A program made the translations under genes and the position numbers. Below, piece after piece: positions 1 through 10,066 of a DNA stretch of 64,000 nucleotides. The notes under the pieces are model-generated. The model had not been told where the DNA came from. It made no database searches and saw nothing but the letters and a program-made list of their open reading frames with translations. Source of the DNA: Alitta virens (Eukaryota; Annelida; Polychaeta; Phyllodocida; Nereididae); contig OW028577.1 of the NCBI GenBank assembly GCA_932294295.1, forward strand, positions 815,001 through 879,000, in the 5' to 3' direction. Each line of letters opens with the position of its first letter. Within the stretch, counting starts at the first letter, position 1.

Positions 1-262
1 ATGCTGTAGAACCACTTCTGTCCCTTTCATGAATATTCTGTCAATCAAAACCAGATAATTATTTTGCCATAACGTACTATAATCAGGCAACATTTAGTGA
101 GGGGGTTTTGTATAATAAGATATTTTATGGTGGAACTCAAAATTACAACAGCCTATCGATTAAGACCAACAATATTAGAATTATATCAAGATCTTTTTTA
201 TGACAGCAACAATGATTCTTTTATAATGCAAGACAAATCAGAAAACACCAAATACAGGAAAG
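1..262. other. no feature recognised
   Basis: AT-rich sequence up to the first palindromic element. No splice-bounded or conserved coding signal is seen; the short open frames have no protein-like character. Confidence 0.5.
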
Positions 263-398
263 CTACATGGCCAAATGTGCCACGTGCATTTTCCATAAGA
301 CAGATAAACGCAGGGAAACGCATGGTTTTTAGCCAATTATAATGAGGCAAAATCGTTTTCCATGCGTTTATCCAAACGTGGCACAATTGGCCATATAG
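263..398. mobile_element. palindromic MITE, copy 1
   Basis: A 136-bp element that is almost one long inverted repeat. It begins CTACATGGCCAAATGTGCC and ends with the near complement (GTGGCACAATTGGCCATATAG). Its inner arms contain forms of CCATGCGTTTATCC and its centre is an AATGAGGC-type spacer. Two further copies lie at 33296-33433 and 48903-49044 with the same ends and centre. The size, terminal palindrome and dispersal indicate a foldback-type non-autonomous DNA element. No transposase is present, so the superfamily is not assigned. Confidence 0.75.
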
Positions 399-545
399 AT
401 GATTTGTAAAACGAATTCATGATATGGATTACAGGAAATAATTAGCCTAATGTGAGAATTGCCCACCTGTCCCTGAGCCAGCGCCTCAGTTAGTTCTCTA
501 ATATCACCATTGAAAGCTGCAATATAAACAAAACATTATTACAGA

Positions 546-711
546 TGGTGGTGGTGGATAAGGGCTTTGTGTCCTGTATTTCTGCACCTGTTGGGCTAAT
601 TAGGACAGGCAGGAACCATGGCAATGAGATGATGTAGGAAACAGCCAGCCAACTGAGGCTCGACCAGGAATTGAACCCTGGACCCAGTGGTTGGAAGCCC
701 AGTACACTCAG
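546..711 (-). mobile_element. SINE-A copy 1 (tRNA-derived SINE)
   Basis: Minus-strand copy of the commonest SINE here. Read on the minus strand, full copies have a tRNA-like head with A box (TAGCTCAGTGGTAGCGCG) and B box (GGTTCGATTCC). A conserved body with TTGGATGGCTGTTTCATCC follows, then ATTGCCATGGTCC and CCTGTCCTAATTAGCCC, ending in CAGAAATACAGGAC and a CCACC-type tail. This copy lacks the extreme 5' end of the head but keeps the B-box region. Confidence 0.8.
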
Positions 712-919
712 GGCTGGTTCTAGGGCAACGCAAGCAAGGCGGCTGCATTGGGCCCCACGCCTAAATAGGCGCCGCGCTTCCTTAATATTAGGCCCCGAAA
801 GAAAAAAATGAAAAGATCTTCAGATTTATACAGGAAAGTAAAAACAGTGGGATATGCACATAGGCCCCTGCGTTGGGCCCTGAGCGCACTACCACTCAGA
901 GAGGCCCCACCAACATTAT

Positions 920-1075
920 TAGATTCAGATTCAGATTCATTCATTTTATTTCACATTCATAAATCATATATTATAAATTTAATTTTCAAAACATTTTGTA
1001 TATAGTGAGGAGACCCCACCAAGAAGGAATCCCTTCGCTATCGTGGGGCCACCTACAGGGATAAAAGATTCATAA
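920..1075 (-). mobile_element. LINE 3' end with GAATCT tail
   Basis: On the minus strand this reads as a LINE 3' untranslated end: GGTGGCCCCACGATAGCG, then an AT-rich stretch, AATAAAATGAATGAATC, and a short GAATCT-like tandem tail. Short tandem tails of this kind are typical of CR1/L2-type LINEs. No coding part remains. Confidence 0.5.
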
Positions 1076-2108
1076 AATATTTTCTATACTATTTCAAATT
1101 AACAAAACAAAAATAAACAGTGCTCTTTATGCAATATCTCGGTTAGAGATTAGTGATTAGTGTAATAGTAATAGTAATGTTAGTCATGATTGAAAACATG
1201 ATGTGATATTGTCACAATATGAAAGTGTGGACCCCAAAAATATTTTTTGTGGATAACATTATTATTTCGACATAATATTGGAAAACAATTGCTAAAATAT
1301 TCACACAGTATGAACTAAATTTAATCTCATTGCAGTTACATGTTCACAAAATGTACATGAAATATTTTCCAATCACTGGGTAGAACTTAATTAGTCAATA
1401 GGCATAATTTAATATAGTTATGTTGCTTATTGAGTAACTAAATACGTCAAATTTCTCACACAATTATACAATTATGATGAGCAAAGTGACATCCCATTTA
1501 CTGCAGAGCATCCAAATTTGTGTTCACATGCAGACTTAACATGTAAGTGACACGTTTTTGACCAAAATGTCATTACGTCATAATATACATCATGTTTAGT
1601 CTGACTAAGGCTAGTGAACAATGTCTGCACCAAGAGATATTCTCAGTACATCGTGACTAAATTCGATTTCTGAAGGAAATTAATTTTCAGTAATCTATCC
1701 ATGCATCCACATTGTATATAATAATTTAACCCAGCTATTGAGACCTCCCTGTTTCCAGACCAAGTAAGTAAGTTTGTTACAAGGTGGATGGAATCACAAA
1801 TACATTATCTCTGTCATATCATGTTGTCATTGAAATTTACAATAAGGAAATGTGTATGTTAAGAATAACACGTTAGATGTAATATTACAAAAATATATAT
1901 GTGCTAAGTACTATATATAAGCCATACAAACTACATACAACATTAAACGGGCAAGCACTGCGATGATGAATAAGCAATATGCAGCATCTGCACATTGATA
2001 AATGATTTTACCTGCTTCATGTAAATCCGGTGGCCAAAACATTGTCTTTGATGGAATTTAGGAAGGTCCAAAAGCCATGCTATACAATGGCAAACGGAGA
2101 CATTTTCC
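1076..2108. other. no feature recognised
   Basis: AT-rich, no convincing gene or repeat. Open frames on both strands are short and of low complexity. Confidence 0.4.
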
Positions 2109-2219
2109 AAGAAGGCTTTACTAGCTTTAGTGTTTAGAGACTTCGCGTGCGAAAATGCTGAGCACTTGGAAGATTTCCTGATAAGAGTGGACAAACTGCT
2201 TGTCCCTGGCGCACACCTG

Positions 2220-2233
2220 GTTGCTATGGCAAC
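2220..2233. promoter_or_regulatory. perfect RFX X-box palindrome
   Basis: GTTGCTATGGCAAC, whose complement GTTGCCATAGCAAC matches the RFX consensus GTNRCC-NN-RGYAAC at every defined position. It lies in a more GC-balanced patch (about 2105-2265) within AT-rich DNA. RFX sites of this form often mark ciliary gene promoters, but no gene start could be assigned here. Confidence 0.4.
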
Positions 2234-2483
2234 ACGTTTGAACTGCAGTAAACCTCAGACACATTTGCATTGTGCACTGATAGCTCTACTTTCATGGCCT
2301 ACTGTTACATATTTCATTCATTTTTCCCTTGTTAGTGACTGCTGTCAAGCCTGTCATTCGCAATGGTCGATAAATAGGTTTTTTGCTGACAATTACAAAT
2401 GGTACTATTTCAGAACACAACGTATGATTAATTTAATAAAACTAATTACTGTTGACTCCCATTAATGATGATAATCAGACAAA

Positions 2484-2875
2484 TATGGGTGTTGAATGTA
2501 CTATAAACAGGCCTAATGACTTTAATGCGCGAACAGGTAGACTCCCTGATTTTACATTGTTTATAGATCCTGATAACCACAACATTCTAACTAGTTTCCA
2601 GCACAATATGTACAACTTCTCACAGCATAACCGCCATGCTGATGATATTAAAGTTAACAGATACGGGAAAGAGCTGTTGGAATTGTGCAAGTCCAGTAAT
2701 ATGAGGATAATGAATGGATATTATAATAATGATGCTACAACTGGTACATTCACATGTTATACTGCAAATGGTAAAAGTTTAATTGACTATTTGATCTGTG
2801 ATTCCAAATTTGTAAGGCTTTAAGTTTTTTTTTTTAGTTGATCCTCTGGTTTCTGACTCTGACCATAGACCCCTC
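2484..2875 (+). pseudogene. LINE endonuclease, C-terminal part
   Basis: The translation shows the APE-like endonuclease motif DFNARTG near 2520. It is followed by the usual downstream pattern ending in GKSLIDYLICDSKF at about 2770-2815. After a stop at 2821-2823 next to a T-run, the conserved SDSDHRPLIFSI motif resumes in a shifted frame near 2845-2885. The order and motifs are diagnostic of LINE endonucleases. The N-terminal catalytic part is absent. Confidence 0.8.
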
Positions 2876-3194
2876 ATATTTTCTATAAACTTAAAGACGA
2901 GAATTCTTTTAACAGGCTAAATGCAAATCAAGCAGAACAGGCAGCAAATGAGAAGTTTGGTAGATACGTTTTCAATATTTAAACTGCTAGAGGTCTCAAT
3001 GAAACCGTTGTAAGTGATCAGTGTGTATCACTCTATGATTCATTCATAAACTGTGTAATAACAGACAGGGGTGTTGATGAAGCAGTCAAGGGCCTTTATG
3101 TACTTCTTGATACGGCTCTTTCAGACAACTTCTCTAAAAAGTATATGAAATCAATTCGTAATAACTTCCCACAAAATAAATGGTTTGATGAAGA

Positions 3195-3629
3195 GTGCAA
3201 AACACTCAAACTAATGACTTGAACAGTACAGCCTCCTTTCAAGAATACAATTTACTGAAGAAAAATTATCGTGCAACAACTCAAAGAAAGAAAAGAGAGT
3301 ATCAAAATAAACTTAGGGAAGAACTTATTAGCACAATGGATAGCAATGACCTCCAGGAGTACTTGAAGTATTGGGATAGGTTAAATAAAAACAATTCAAT
3401 TACAGTAGCTAGTGATATCTCTCTAAGTGCTTTTGAAACATACTTTGCTAGTGTTCAATCCCGCCAAGTAGCCCTTGCCAAGTTCGATATGCATTTTCTC
3501 AAAGAAATAGAGGAATATATGGTTATATATAACAACAATCCCAGCTATGCTCCCACCATGACTGATACCCCAATTACATTACATGAGGTAGAAAGAGAAC
3601 TGAAAACCACTATCTATCTGAACCTTTAA
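3195..3629 (+). pseudogene. LINE ORF2 linker between endonuclease and RT
   Basis: An open stretch of about 144 codons that is lysine- and asparagine-rich, with phrases such as YRATTQRKKREYQNKL and LQEYLKYWDRLNK. This is the basic helical linker commonly found between the endonuclease and RT of LINEs. It is followed without a gap by RT sequence in another frame. Confidence 0.65.
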
Positions 3630-3639
3630 CTATATTATT

Positions 3640-4444
3640 TAATTACACCTGGGAGAAAGGCATTTTCCCAGAAAAGTGGGCTGAAGGAATAATACAACCA
3701 CTCCACAAAAAAGGCAGTCTCATTGAACCGAATAACTATCGTAAACTCACTTTAATGGCTTGTATGGGTAAGGTGTTCGAATCTATAATTAACAAAAGGT
3801 TAGTCTTTCAGGGAGAGGCTACCAACTCAATAGATCAGAATCAGTTTGGGTTCTGCAAAGGGTGTAGAACAAGTGATAATGTCTTCATCATAGACACACT
3901 AATTTCCCATCACAAATCAAAGAGAAAGAACCTGTATGTCACTTTTGCAGATTTTTCAAAAGTTTTTGACTTTGTTAATCGTACTTTTCTCTACTATAAA
4001 CTAATTAAAAGGGGATATGGTGGTAGATAGTTAAAAATAATACATAGTATGTTCTCCAAATCTTGTGCCAAAGTTAGATGGCAAGGACAGTTAGGTTCAA
4101 GTCTTGATAGCACACATGGCGTCCTCCAAGGCGGAATTTTAAGTCCTAAATTGTTTAATTTATATCTTTCAGATATGAATGAATACTTTGATCAAAGACA
4201 TGGAGTCACTATAAATGAGAATAATTTTACACATCTTCTCTATGCAGATGACTTAGTCCTTGTCTCTGAAAGTGCCACTGGTATGCAGGTACTTTTAGAC
4301 AACCTTGCGGACTATTGTAAAAAATGGCACTTACTAATTAATTCACAGAAGAGCCAAGTAATGATAATTCATCCAAATCGTAGGAGTAGACTAAATGTAA
4401 ACAACCCACAATTCTGTATTGATGGTGAGAATTTAGCTGTTTAG
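3640..4444 (+). pseudogene. LINE reverse transcriptase core
   Basis: RT blocks in order: IIQPLHKKGS and NNYRKLTLM (about 3690-3760), QNQFGFCKGCRTSDN (about 3835-3880), the first catalytic-Asp block FADFSKVFDFVNR (about 3945-3985), GVLQGGILSPKLFNLYL (about 4120-4165) and the catalytic YADD in LLYADDLVLV (about 4235-4265). A stop at 4027-4029 and a frame change at about 4441 break the polypeptide, so the enzyme is dead although the catalytic residues survive. Confidence 0.85.
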
Positions 4445-4599
4445 AGATAGTTGACTCATATAAATATCTGGGGCACGTCATTAATAACTCTTTGAAGACA
4501 CATAATACGAAGTATGATCATCCGGCCACACAATAGCTCTTAAAGAAAGAATTAAATCAACTGTAGGCTACCTTCCACCTAACATAAGCCTTAAAATGT

Positions 4600-5551
4600 T
4601 TGATACACACATTTTACATTTTGGACTATAATAGTGAAATCTGGTTTCCAAATAAAGAGATAGACGTATTGGAAAGAATACAGCTCAAATTCCTTAAGAA
4701 CCTATTAGTTTTGAGAAACCAAACATCATCTGTTGCTGTACTAGCAGACGCGGGCAAATTCCCATTGATATATAGACAGCAAGCTTCTGCTATTAAGTAC
4801 TGGGATAGATTAAAATCTGAAAATTGCCCCTTATTATTACGCAAATGCTATGACGTTCAAGTATCCCTTTATCGCAACAATCAGCCATGCTGGCTAACTC
4901 GGATACATCAGGTTACATATAGCTTAAACATTAATTATGATGAAATCCCAGCTTGAATTATCACTAAGTTGTATGAACAGGCACAAAGCAAGATGTTAAC
5001 GGATATTAATGACAATGTAAAAAATCCTAAACTTAAAACTTACAAACTCTTTAAGAAGGAACTGTATCTAGAATATTATTTAAATTGTATAGCCAGATTT
5101 AGACTGAGTTCTCATAATCTCCATATAGTGTGTGTGTGTGTGATTACGGCTTTATGTCCTGTATTTCTGCACCAGTTGGGCTAATTAGTACAGGCAGAGA
5201 CCATGGCAATGAGATGAAGCATGAAACAGCAATCCAACTTAGGCTGGACTGGGAAATCTCCATATAGAATTAGGTAGACACAAGAGACCTTATGTAGTAG
5301 CTGAAGAATGCATTTGTAAAAGATGCGACACAAATGACACTGAAGATGAGTTTCATTGTTTGATAATTTGTAGAAATTATGAAACGGCTAGAATGGATCT
5401 CTGCCAAGCAGCTTATAAACATATTGAAGATTTCATTATCTTTCACCCCAAAGAACAACTTTTAAAAATAATGATTAATAAAAACTCAGAAACGATTTAT
5501 GCGTTAGGTAAATTCTTAAACATAGTCCTAAAAACTGATAATATCGTTTAA
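4600..5551 (+). pseudogene. LINE post-RT region with CCHC knuckle, split by a SINE
   Basis: Post-RT sequence (EIWFPNKEID, then LKFLKNLLVLRNQT) runs to about 5128. After the SINE it resumes at 5268 with ELGRHKRPYVV and a C-terminal knuckle in which C-x2-C-x9-H-x4-C can be read (CKRC ... DEFHCLIIC). It ends at a TAA at about 5549. A stop at about 4954-4956 also interrupts it. Removing the SINE and one target duplication restores LINE-like order across the junction. Confidence 0.75.
5129..5254 (-). mobile_element. SINE-A copy 2, inserted in the LINE, with 13-bp TSD
   Basis: A minus-strand SINE with a CACACA 3' tail. Only the end of the tRNA-like head survives. It is flanked by perfect 13-bp direct repeats AATCTCCATATAG at 5116-5128 and 5255-5267, the target-site duplication expected of LINE-mobilised SINEs. 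The SINE therefore inserted after the LINE did. Confidence 0.92.
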
Positions 5552-6134
5552 TGTACATTTTTATTTATAAAGTTCACCACATGGTCATGGGTAACTATAG
5601 CCACTGGGGCGTGCGGACTCACATGGTTTGATTTGTGGTTGCCTGGTGCATGCTTGATTGTTTGTTTGTAAATATATTTGGTTGTTGATATGCTTGTTTA
5701 TTTCATTTATTGTTGCTCCAAAGAAGGATTTGTACATATATTGGTATGCTTATGTAATTGTTTTTACTATTATTATTATAATATATAGTTCCTAAAATAG
5801 ACAATATAACTGGATATAAAATCTGTAGATATGTAAATACCCACTCCTGCTGCTTATTTGTATTCAGTATTAATCTTCTATGGTGCATTGATTCCTGCTA
5901 ATTGCCCTGATGGTGCCTTGTTTTATTCATATGCACATAATTATCATATAGATATTTATAATATGTAACTAAATTATGTTCATGTAGATTGTTCTTTTAT
6001 TTTACTTTATCATTATATATATGTATATTTTTATTTTTTATCCTTGTATTTATTTATTTTATTTTTATTTTTATGACACGTATCTTTTTTATGCTCTGCG
6101 GTCAATTCTATATATATATATAGTCTTTAACACC

Positions 6135-6247
6135 CAGATAGCATTCAAAATCCTGAAATGTTTCTATATTGGCTGCCATCGGAACAACATCGTATAGACA
6201 TCGTCGACGTCGCACCGATGTAGTCCCAGTTTGGAATGCTATCTAGG
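6135..6247. mobile_element. possible short inverted-repeat element
   Basis: Ends are inverted: CCAGATAGCATTCAAAA at the left and TTTGGAATGCTATCTAGG at the right, matching at about 14 of 17 positions. The interior contains repeated CATCG words. A separate 11-bp-arm hairpin (ACATCAAATTG / CAATTTGATGT) follows at about 6271-6302. It could be a small MITE. No target duplication was identified. Confidence 0.35.
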
Positions 6248-6366
6248 TAATATATCATCTAACATCGGCTCAACATCAAATTGGCATCACTCAATTTGAT
6301 GTCAGACCATTAATTGTTGGCTGGACCTTGTACACTATCTGTGGGTCATGGAGTCACTAGACTCGA

Positions 6367-6569
6367 TGGGTGGGTGGGTCAGAGCTTTACGTCCTGTACT
6401 TCTGCACCTGACCAGCTAATTAGGACAGGCAAGGACCATGGCAATGAGAAGATGGATGAAACAGCTTGATCGGGAATTGATGGATGAAACAGGCTTGACC
6501 AGGAATTGAACCTGGGATCCAGTAGTTGGAAACCCAGTGTGCTACCGCTGAACTAGGCCCCCACCCCCA
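6367..6569 (-). mobile_element. SINE-A copy 3, full length
   Basis: Minus-strand copy retaining a GGGGGCCTAGTTCAGCGG-type A-box region at the right end, the B box, the body and the tail. It carries a short internal duplication around GATGGATGAAACAG (about 6455-6490). Confidence 0.85.
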
Positions 6570-7481
6570 ATTTATCTGCACAAGAATGAAGGATGAAATC
6601 ATGATGAGTATCATGTGATGGGACAGAGATGTGGCTCATGGTCAGTGCTATATATCTTGCACTGTTGTTGGTATCATATGCTGAGGCAAGGAAAACTTCA
6701 ACTAACAGTATCTTAACAAGATTTTATCTTATCTAGCTATAAAGTCCGAATCGACAATTGTATTACCTAACAATAATATAATTATACAAGACAAAACCCA
6801 TGTTCCTCTACTTATATTGTTCGGAATTTGTCCAAAGGAAAAACGCTCATATAACCTCCCGAATGGTTTACCAAGTGTCAGCCTCTTCTCAGATAATGTT
6901 GATAACAAGGAGATGATCTGAGCAACGGACAACACTCGTTCAAGATTGTAATCAATTTGTGGCAGATTGACCTAGTTTTTTTTATGCCGATTATGCCAGA
7001 GGCCGGTTTGACTGTGGCCAGGATCATGTAAGAATCACAGACTTATTAACCATAACTCCATAAGGTTTATGAGGTGGACCAGTGGGGTACTATTGGAAAT
7101 GTAGAGAGGATAAAGACATTTATCAATAACAATTGTCTTCTTTATACTCACATTGTAGTTTCGAACTAGTGTGGTTCCTGCTGGCTAAAGATGTAATTTT
7201 GACTTAGTTGCTAGTTGATACATTAAAAGTTAGGGGTAACTGAATTTTGGCAAAAAATCAGAAGAATGTAAAAAGTCCAAAACAGTGGTATAGTGTAATA
7301 TTTCTGTTGGGCCATTGCCTAACAAAAATAGAAAAGACACCAGGTGGCAGGCATACTTTATTGCCACCTGGTGTACAGATTATAAACTCATTAGTAATTA
7401 TTGAACAGCATTGTTATGCATTGTTAATTTGTTAATGCTGCATTTTCATTTTAATCCAGTTCACAAAACTGTTGATTAATT
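6570..7481. other. no feature recognised
   Basis: No gene or clear repeat. A short hairpin, CACCAGGTGGCAG ... TTGCCACCTGGTG, lies at about 7339-7373 but has no further context. Confidence 0.4.
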
Positions 7482-7638
7482 GGTGGTTGGTGGATCAGGG
7501 CTTTACATCCTCTATTCCATCTGTTGGGCTAATTAGGACAGGCAGAGACCATGGCAAATGAGATGATGGATGAAACAGCCATCCAACTTAGGCTCGACTG
7601 CCATTGGAATCAAACCCCGGGACCCAGTGGTTGGAAGC
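7482..7638 (-). mobile_element. SINE-A copy 4
   Basis: Minus-strand copy with the body and B-box region (CCCCGGGACCCAGTGG on the plus strand). The extreme head is missing. It ends 11 bp before the left TSD of the next element. Confidence 0.8.
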
Positions 7639-7651
7639 AATGCGAATCTTA

Positions 7652-9048
7652 AGGGGCGTTCACACTATCACGTATAAGACCTACGTATGATTACGGATGG
7701 AATATTTTTTTACTCTTGCTCATCCTTGTCCATAGTGATCCACTCGCCGCACGTTTCAAGGATACTCTTGCTAATCCGTAGGACGCACCTGGTTCTATAT
7801 ACGTTCTACTACATTCAACTACGTACGTTCAATGTACGTTCAACGTACGTTCATCCATGTTAGTCTGATTTCCAAAAAATCGGCATGGCTCATTTTGGTC
7901 TTAGAGGTGAAAGCTTGTGAAGGTTTTCATCACAGAGCAATGACGTCATCATCAGTCTTGTCAAGACTTTCACATTGGAGACGATTGAAAGACCAAGGGG
8001 CATTCCATCTGGCAATTGGTTCGCTTTGGTTTTAAATATCATGGATTTTGCGATTAAGGGTCGAGCCTGGGCTATTAGTGCAATTAATGGTTCGGGTCTG
8101 GCCACTGTTTTCAGTTGTGACGTCACAGGAGGCTACTTTCTCTTTTATTAGCCATCAGAACAGCTGTAAGCACAGGCTAAACAATGGAAAATGGCCGATC
8201 AAGATCATTTCTCTCACTTGAAAGTTTTACTTCAGTAGCTTTCAATGTGTCACATCCAAATATAGTGCTATCAGAACGTACGTAGAACGTAATATGCCGA
8301 CTGACTCCCGAGCGAGTTATGTAACTATAAACAAATGATGTTGGAGTGGGGAACTGTTAAGATTTAATAAATAACTTGGTACAATAAAACCAGGCACTTT
8401 TGACAAATGGTCCTCAATTCAAAGTTGTATTTAAGGAAGACAAATGTGCCATAGGGAGATTATATAAGCCATTTTCAAGGATGTGAAGATCAGTGATCTG
8501 GCCACAGCTTAAATTTACACAAACATCAGTGATGTCACTGGCAATCTTCACAAGGCTCAGAAGATATTTCGTAAAACCGATATTATTAAGTATCTATATC
8601 TGTAGGAGTTCTGCTATATATAGGATATGTTATGGATTGAGATTCTGATGCAAAAACTTTGAGCCAATGTAATAGGGAAAAATAGTTATCCTAATTCTCC
8701 CCAACCCTTATGTCAGAATCTCAAGGTTTTCCAATGGGATGAACCGTGACCGGGTAACGCATAGGCGTAAAAGGTGGGGGGGGGGGGCAGGGGGGGGGGG
8801 GGGGGCAATTGCCACCCCCCCCCCCCCCCCCCAAGTGTCCAAGAAAGCCAAAAATTCAGGCAAAAAGTTGAAAAATTCGGGCATAAAGGGGTGCTAATAA
8901 AAGCCTTAAAATTCGGGCAAGATGACCTTTGCCCCCCCCCCCCCCAAAAGAAAGGTGCCTCCTACGCCTATGCGTGACCCATCCTCGCGCATGGGTCCCC
9001 GGGGCTAGGTTATACGTAGGTCTTATACGTGATAGTGTGAACGCCTCT
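7652..9048. mobile_element. 1.4-kb TIR DNA transposon, non-autonomous, TTA target duplication
   Basis: The two ends are inverted copies over about 37 bp. The left end starts AGGGGCGTTCACACTATCAC, and the right end is its complement ending GTGTGAACGCCTCT. The arms continue through ACGTATAAGACCTACGTAT with only a terminal mismatch. TTA flanks both ends (7649-7651 and 9049-9051). A 3-bp TTA/TAA duplication fits PIF/Harbinger-type elements, which is an inference. No transposase or Myb-like ORF can be read inside, so it is non-autonomous. It contains clusters of ACGTACGTTC words near 7820 and 8275 and the nested element at 8757-8975. Confidence 0.85.
8757..8975. mobile_element. nested inverted-repeat element with long G and C runs
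   Basis: It is bounded by ACGCATAGGCGTA at 8757-8769 and its exact complement at 8963-8975. Inside, a long broken G run (about 8776-8805) is followed by GCAATTGC and then a C run of about 18 (8815-8832). A second C run lies at 8932-8945. The block could fold as a G:C hairpin and has G-quadruplex potential. It sits wholly inside the 1.4-kb TIR element. Confidence 0.7.
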
Positions 9049-9051
9049 TTA

Positions 9052-10066
9052 TAGACTCCATTTGGCTAAACACTGTCTCCACACCCCTTGCATCCTGGTT
9101 GAATTATGCACAAGTGGATGATAAGATATAAAAGACTCAGAGCGCCATTTACCTTTGTTGTGGTATTATGGAATGGCAGCATGGTGCAATAAAATCCCAA
9201 ACTACGTTTCCAGAGCAAAGAAATTTATTTAGTTTAAATACATTTTATCAGTTTTTTGTTTTTTTTCACAAAATTACATTTTAACCTAATTTATTATTCT
9301 ATTCATATTTTTACGTTAATTGTATAACAGAAGATTTATCTATATGATGCACTCTTTTTGTAGTTGTATTTGTGAGGTATCTGATCTTTATGTATTTCAA
9401 TTATAACAGTTATCCTGCATTCACATGACATCGTCTAGCTCTGGAGTTTAGTTTCGAAGACTGAGTTCTGTATAATTTGTGGAAAACAAGAAAGTGTTTA
9501 GGAATGTTGCATACATGTGCGAAACTGTTTTTCAATTTTTCACTGTAAACATCTCAAGATACCTATAACAGCATCTTGCATTTTCACTGCTTACAAATAA
9601 AACAGCAACTATAAATAGCATCTATCAATCTAACTTAATTATTCCAATCACTGTTTACAGCCGAATGCAAGGTAGTGAATTTTCAAATCCAGTTCAAGCA
9701 AATAAAATAGCTTGAATGAAGGACATGAAAGCAAACTACATTTTTCGCAAAAAATGTTAACAAGCCAAACGTTGCAGAAGTCACTGAAACCGGGCAGATA
9801 AGCATTATTTGATGACGTCATCTATATTGTGAGGTCATTCATTTAACAATGGTGTAGTGACGTCATCTTATTGTCTTTTAATGTTCTATGGTCGTAGTGC
9901 CCCCTGGCTCTGTTACTTTTTCTCCAATTGGCTTTAAAAGGGGCACAAGAGCATCTTGGGTGACGTTGTGAACATACTTGCGAACCACACTTGGTTGAAT
10001 TTGGTGAAAAGCGAATGGGTGTAATTTTTATATCACAAATTGCTGCTTAGGGACTAATATGAAACA
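9052..10066 (-). other. probable 3' untranslated and flanking region of the ankyrin gene
   Basis: No coding frame. Minus-strand AATAAA hexamers are present at 9290-9295 and 9224-9229, giving a possible 3' UTR of about 0.8 kb. Two perfect TGACGTCA palindromes lie at 9813-9820 and 9858-9865. Confidence 0.4.
9224..9229 (-). terminator. candidate poly(A) signal AATAAA for the ankyrin gene
   Basis: TTTATT on the plus strand, about 840 nt downstream of the ankyrin stop codon. An alternative hexamer lies at 9290-9295. AT-rich DNA produces such hexamers by chance, so this is only a candidate. Confidence 0.3.

Larger units (their letters stand above)
2440..6120 (+). mobile_element. decayed LINE retrotransposon, 5'-truncated
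   Basis: A non-LTR retrotransposon in the forward direction. In order it keeps the C-terminal half of an APE-type endonuclease, a linker, a reverse transcriptase with YADD, a long post-RT region, a C-terminal CCHC knuckle, a stop at about 5549 and an AT-rich 3' region ending in a TA run near 6120. The endonuclease N-terminus is missing and several stops and frameshifts break the frame, so it is inactive. A SINE interrupts it at 5129-5254. The clade is not assigned. Confidence 0.85.

Noticed and set aside
8774..8977. Gly/Pro-rich open frame
   Set aside because: Produced by the G and C runs of the nested inverted-repeat element; not protein coding.
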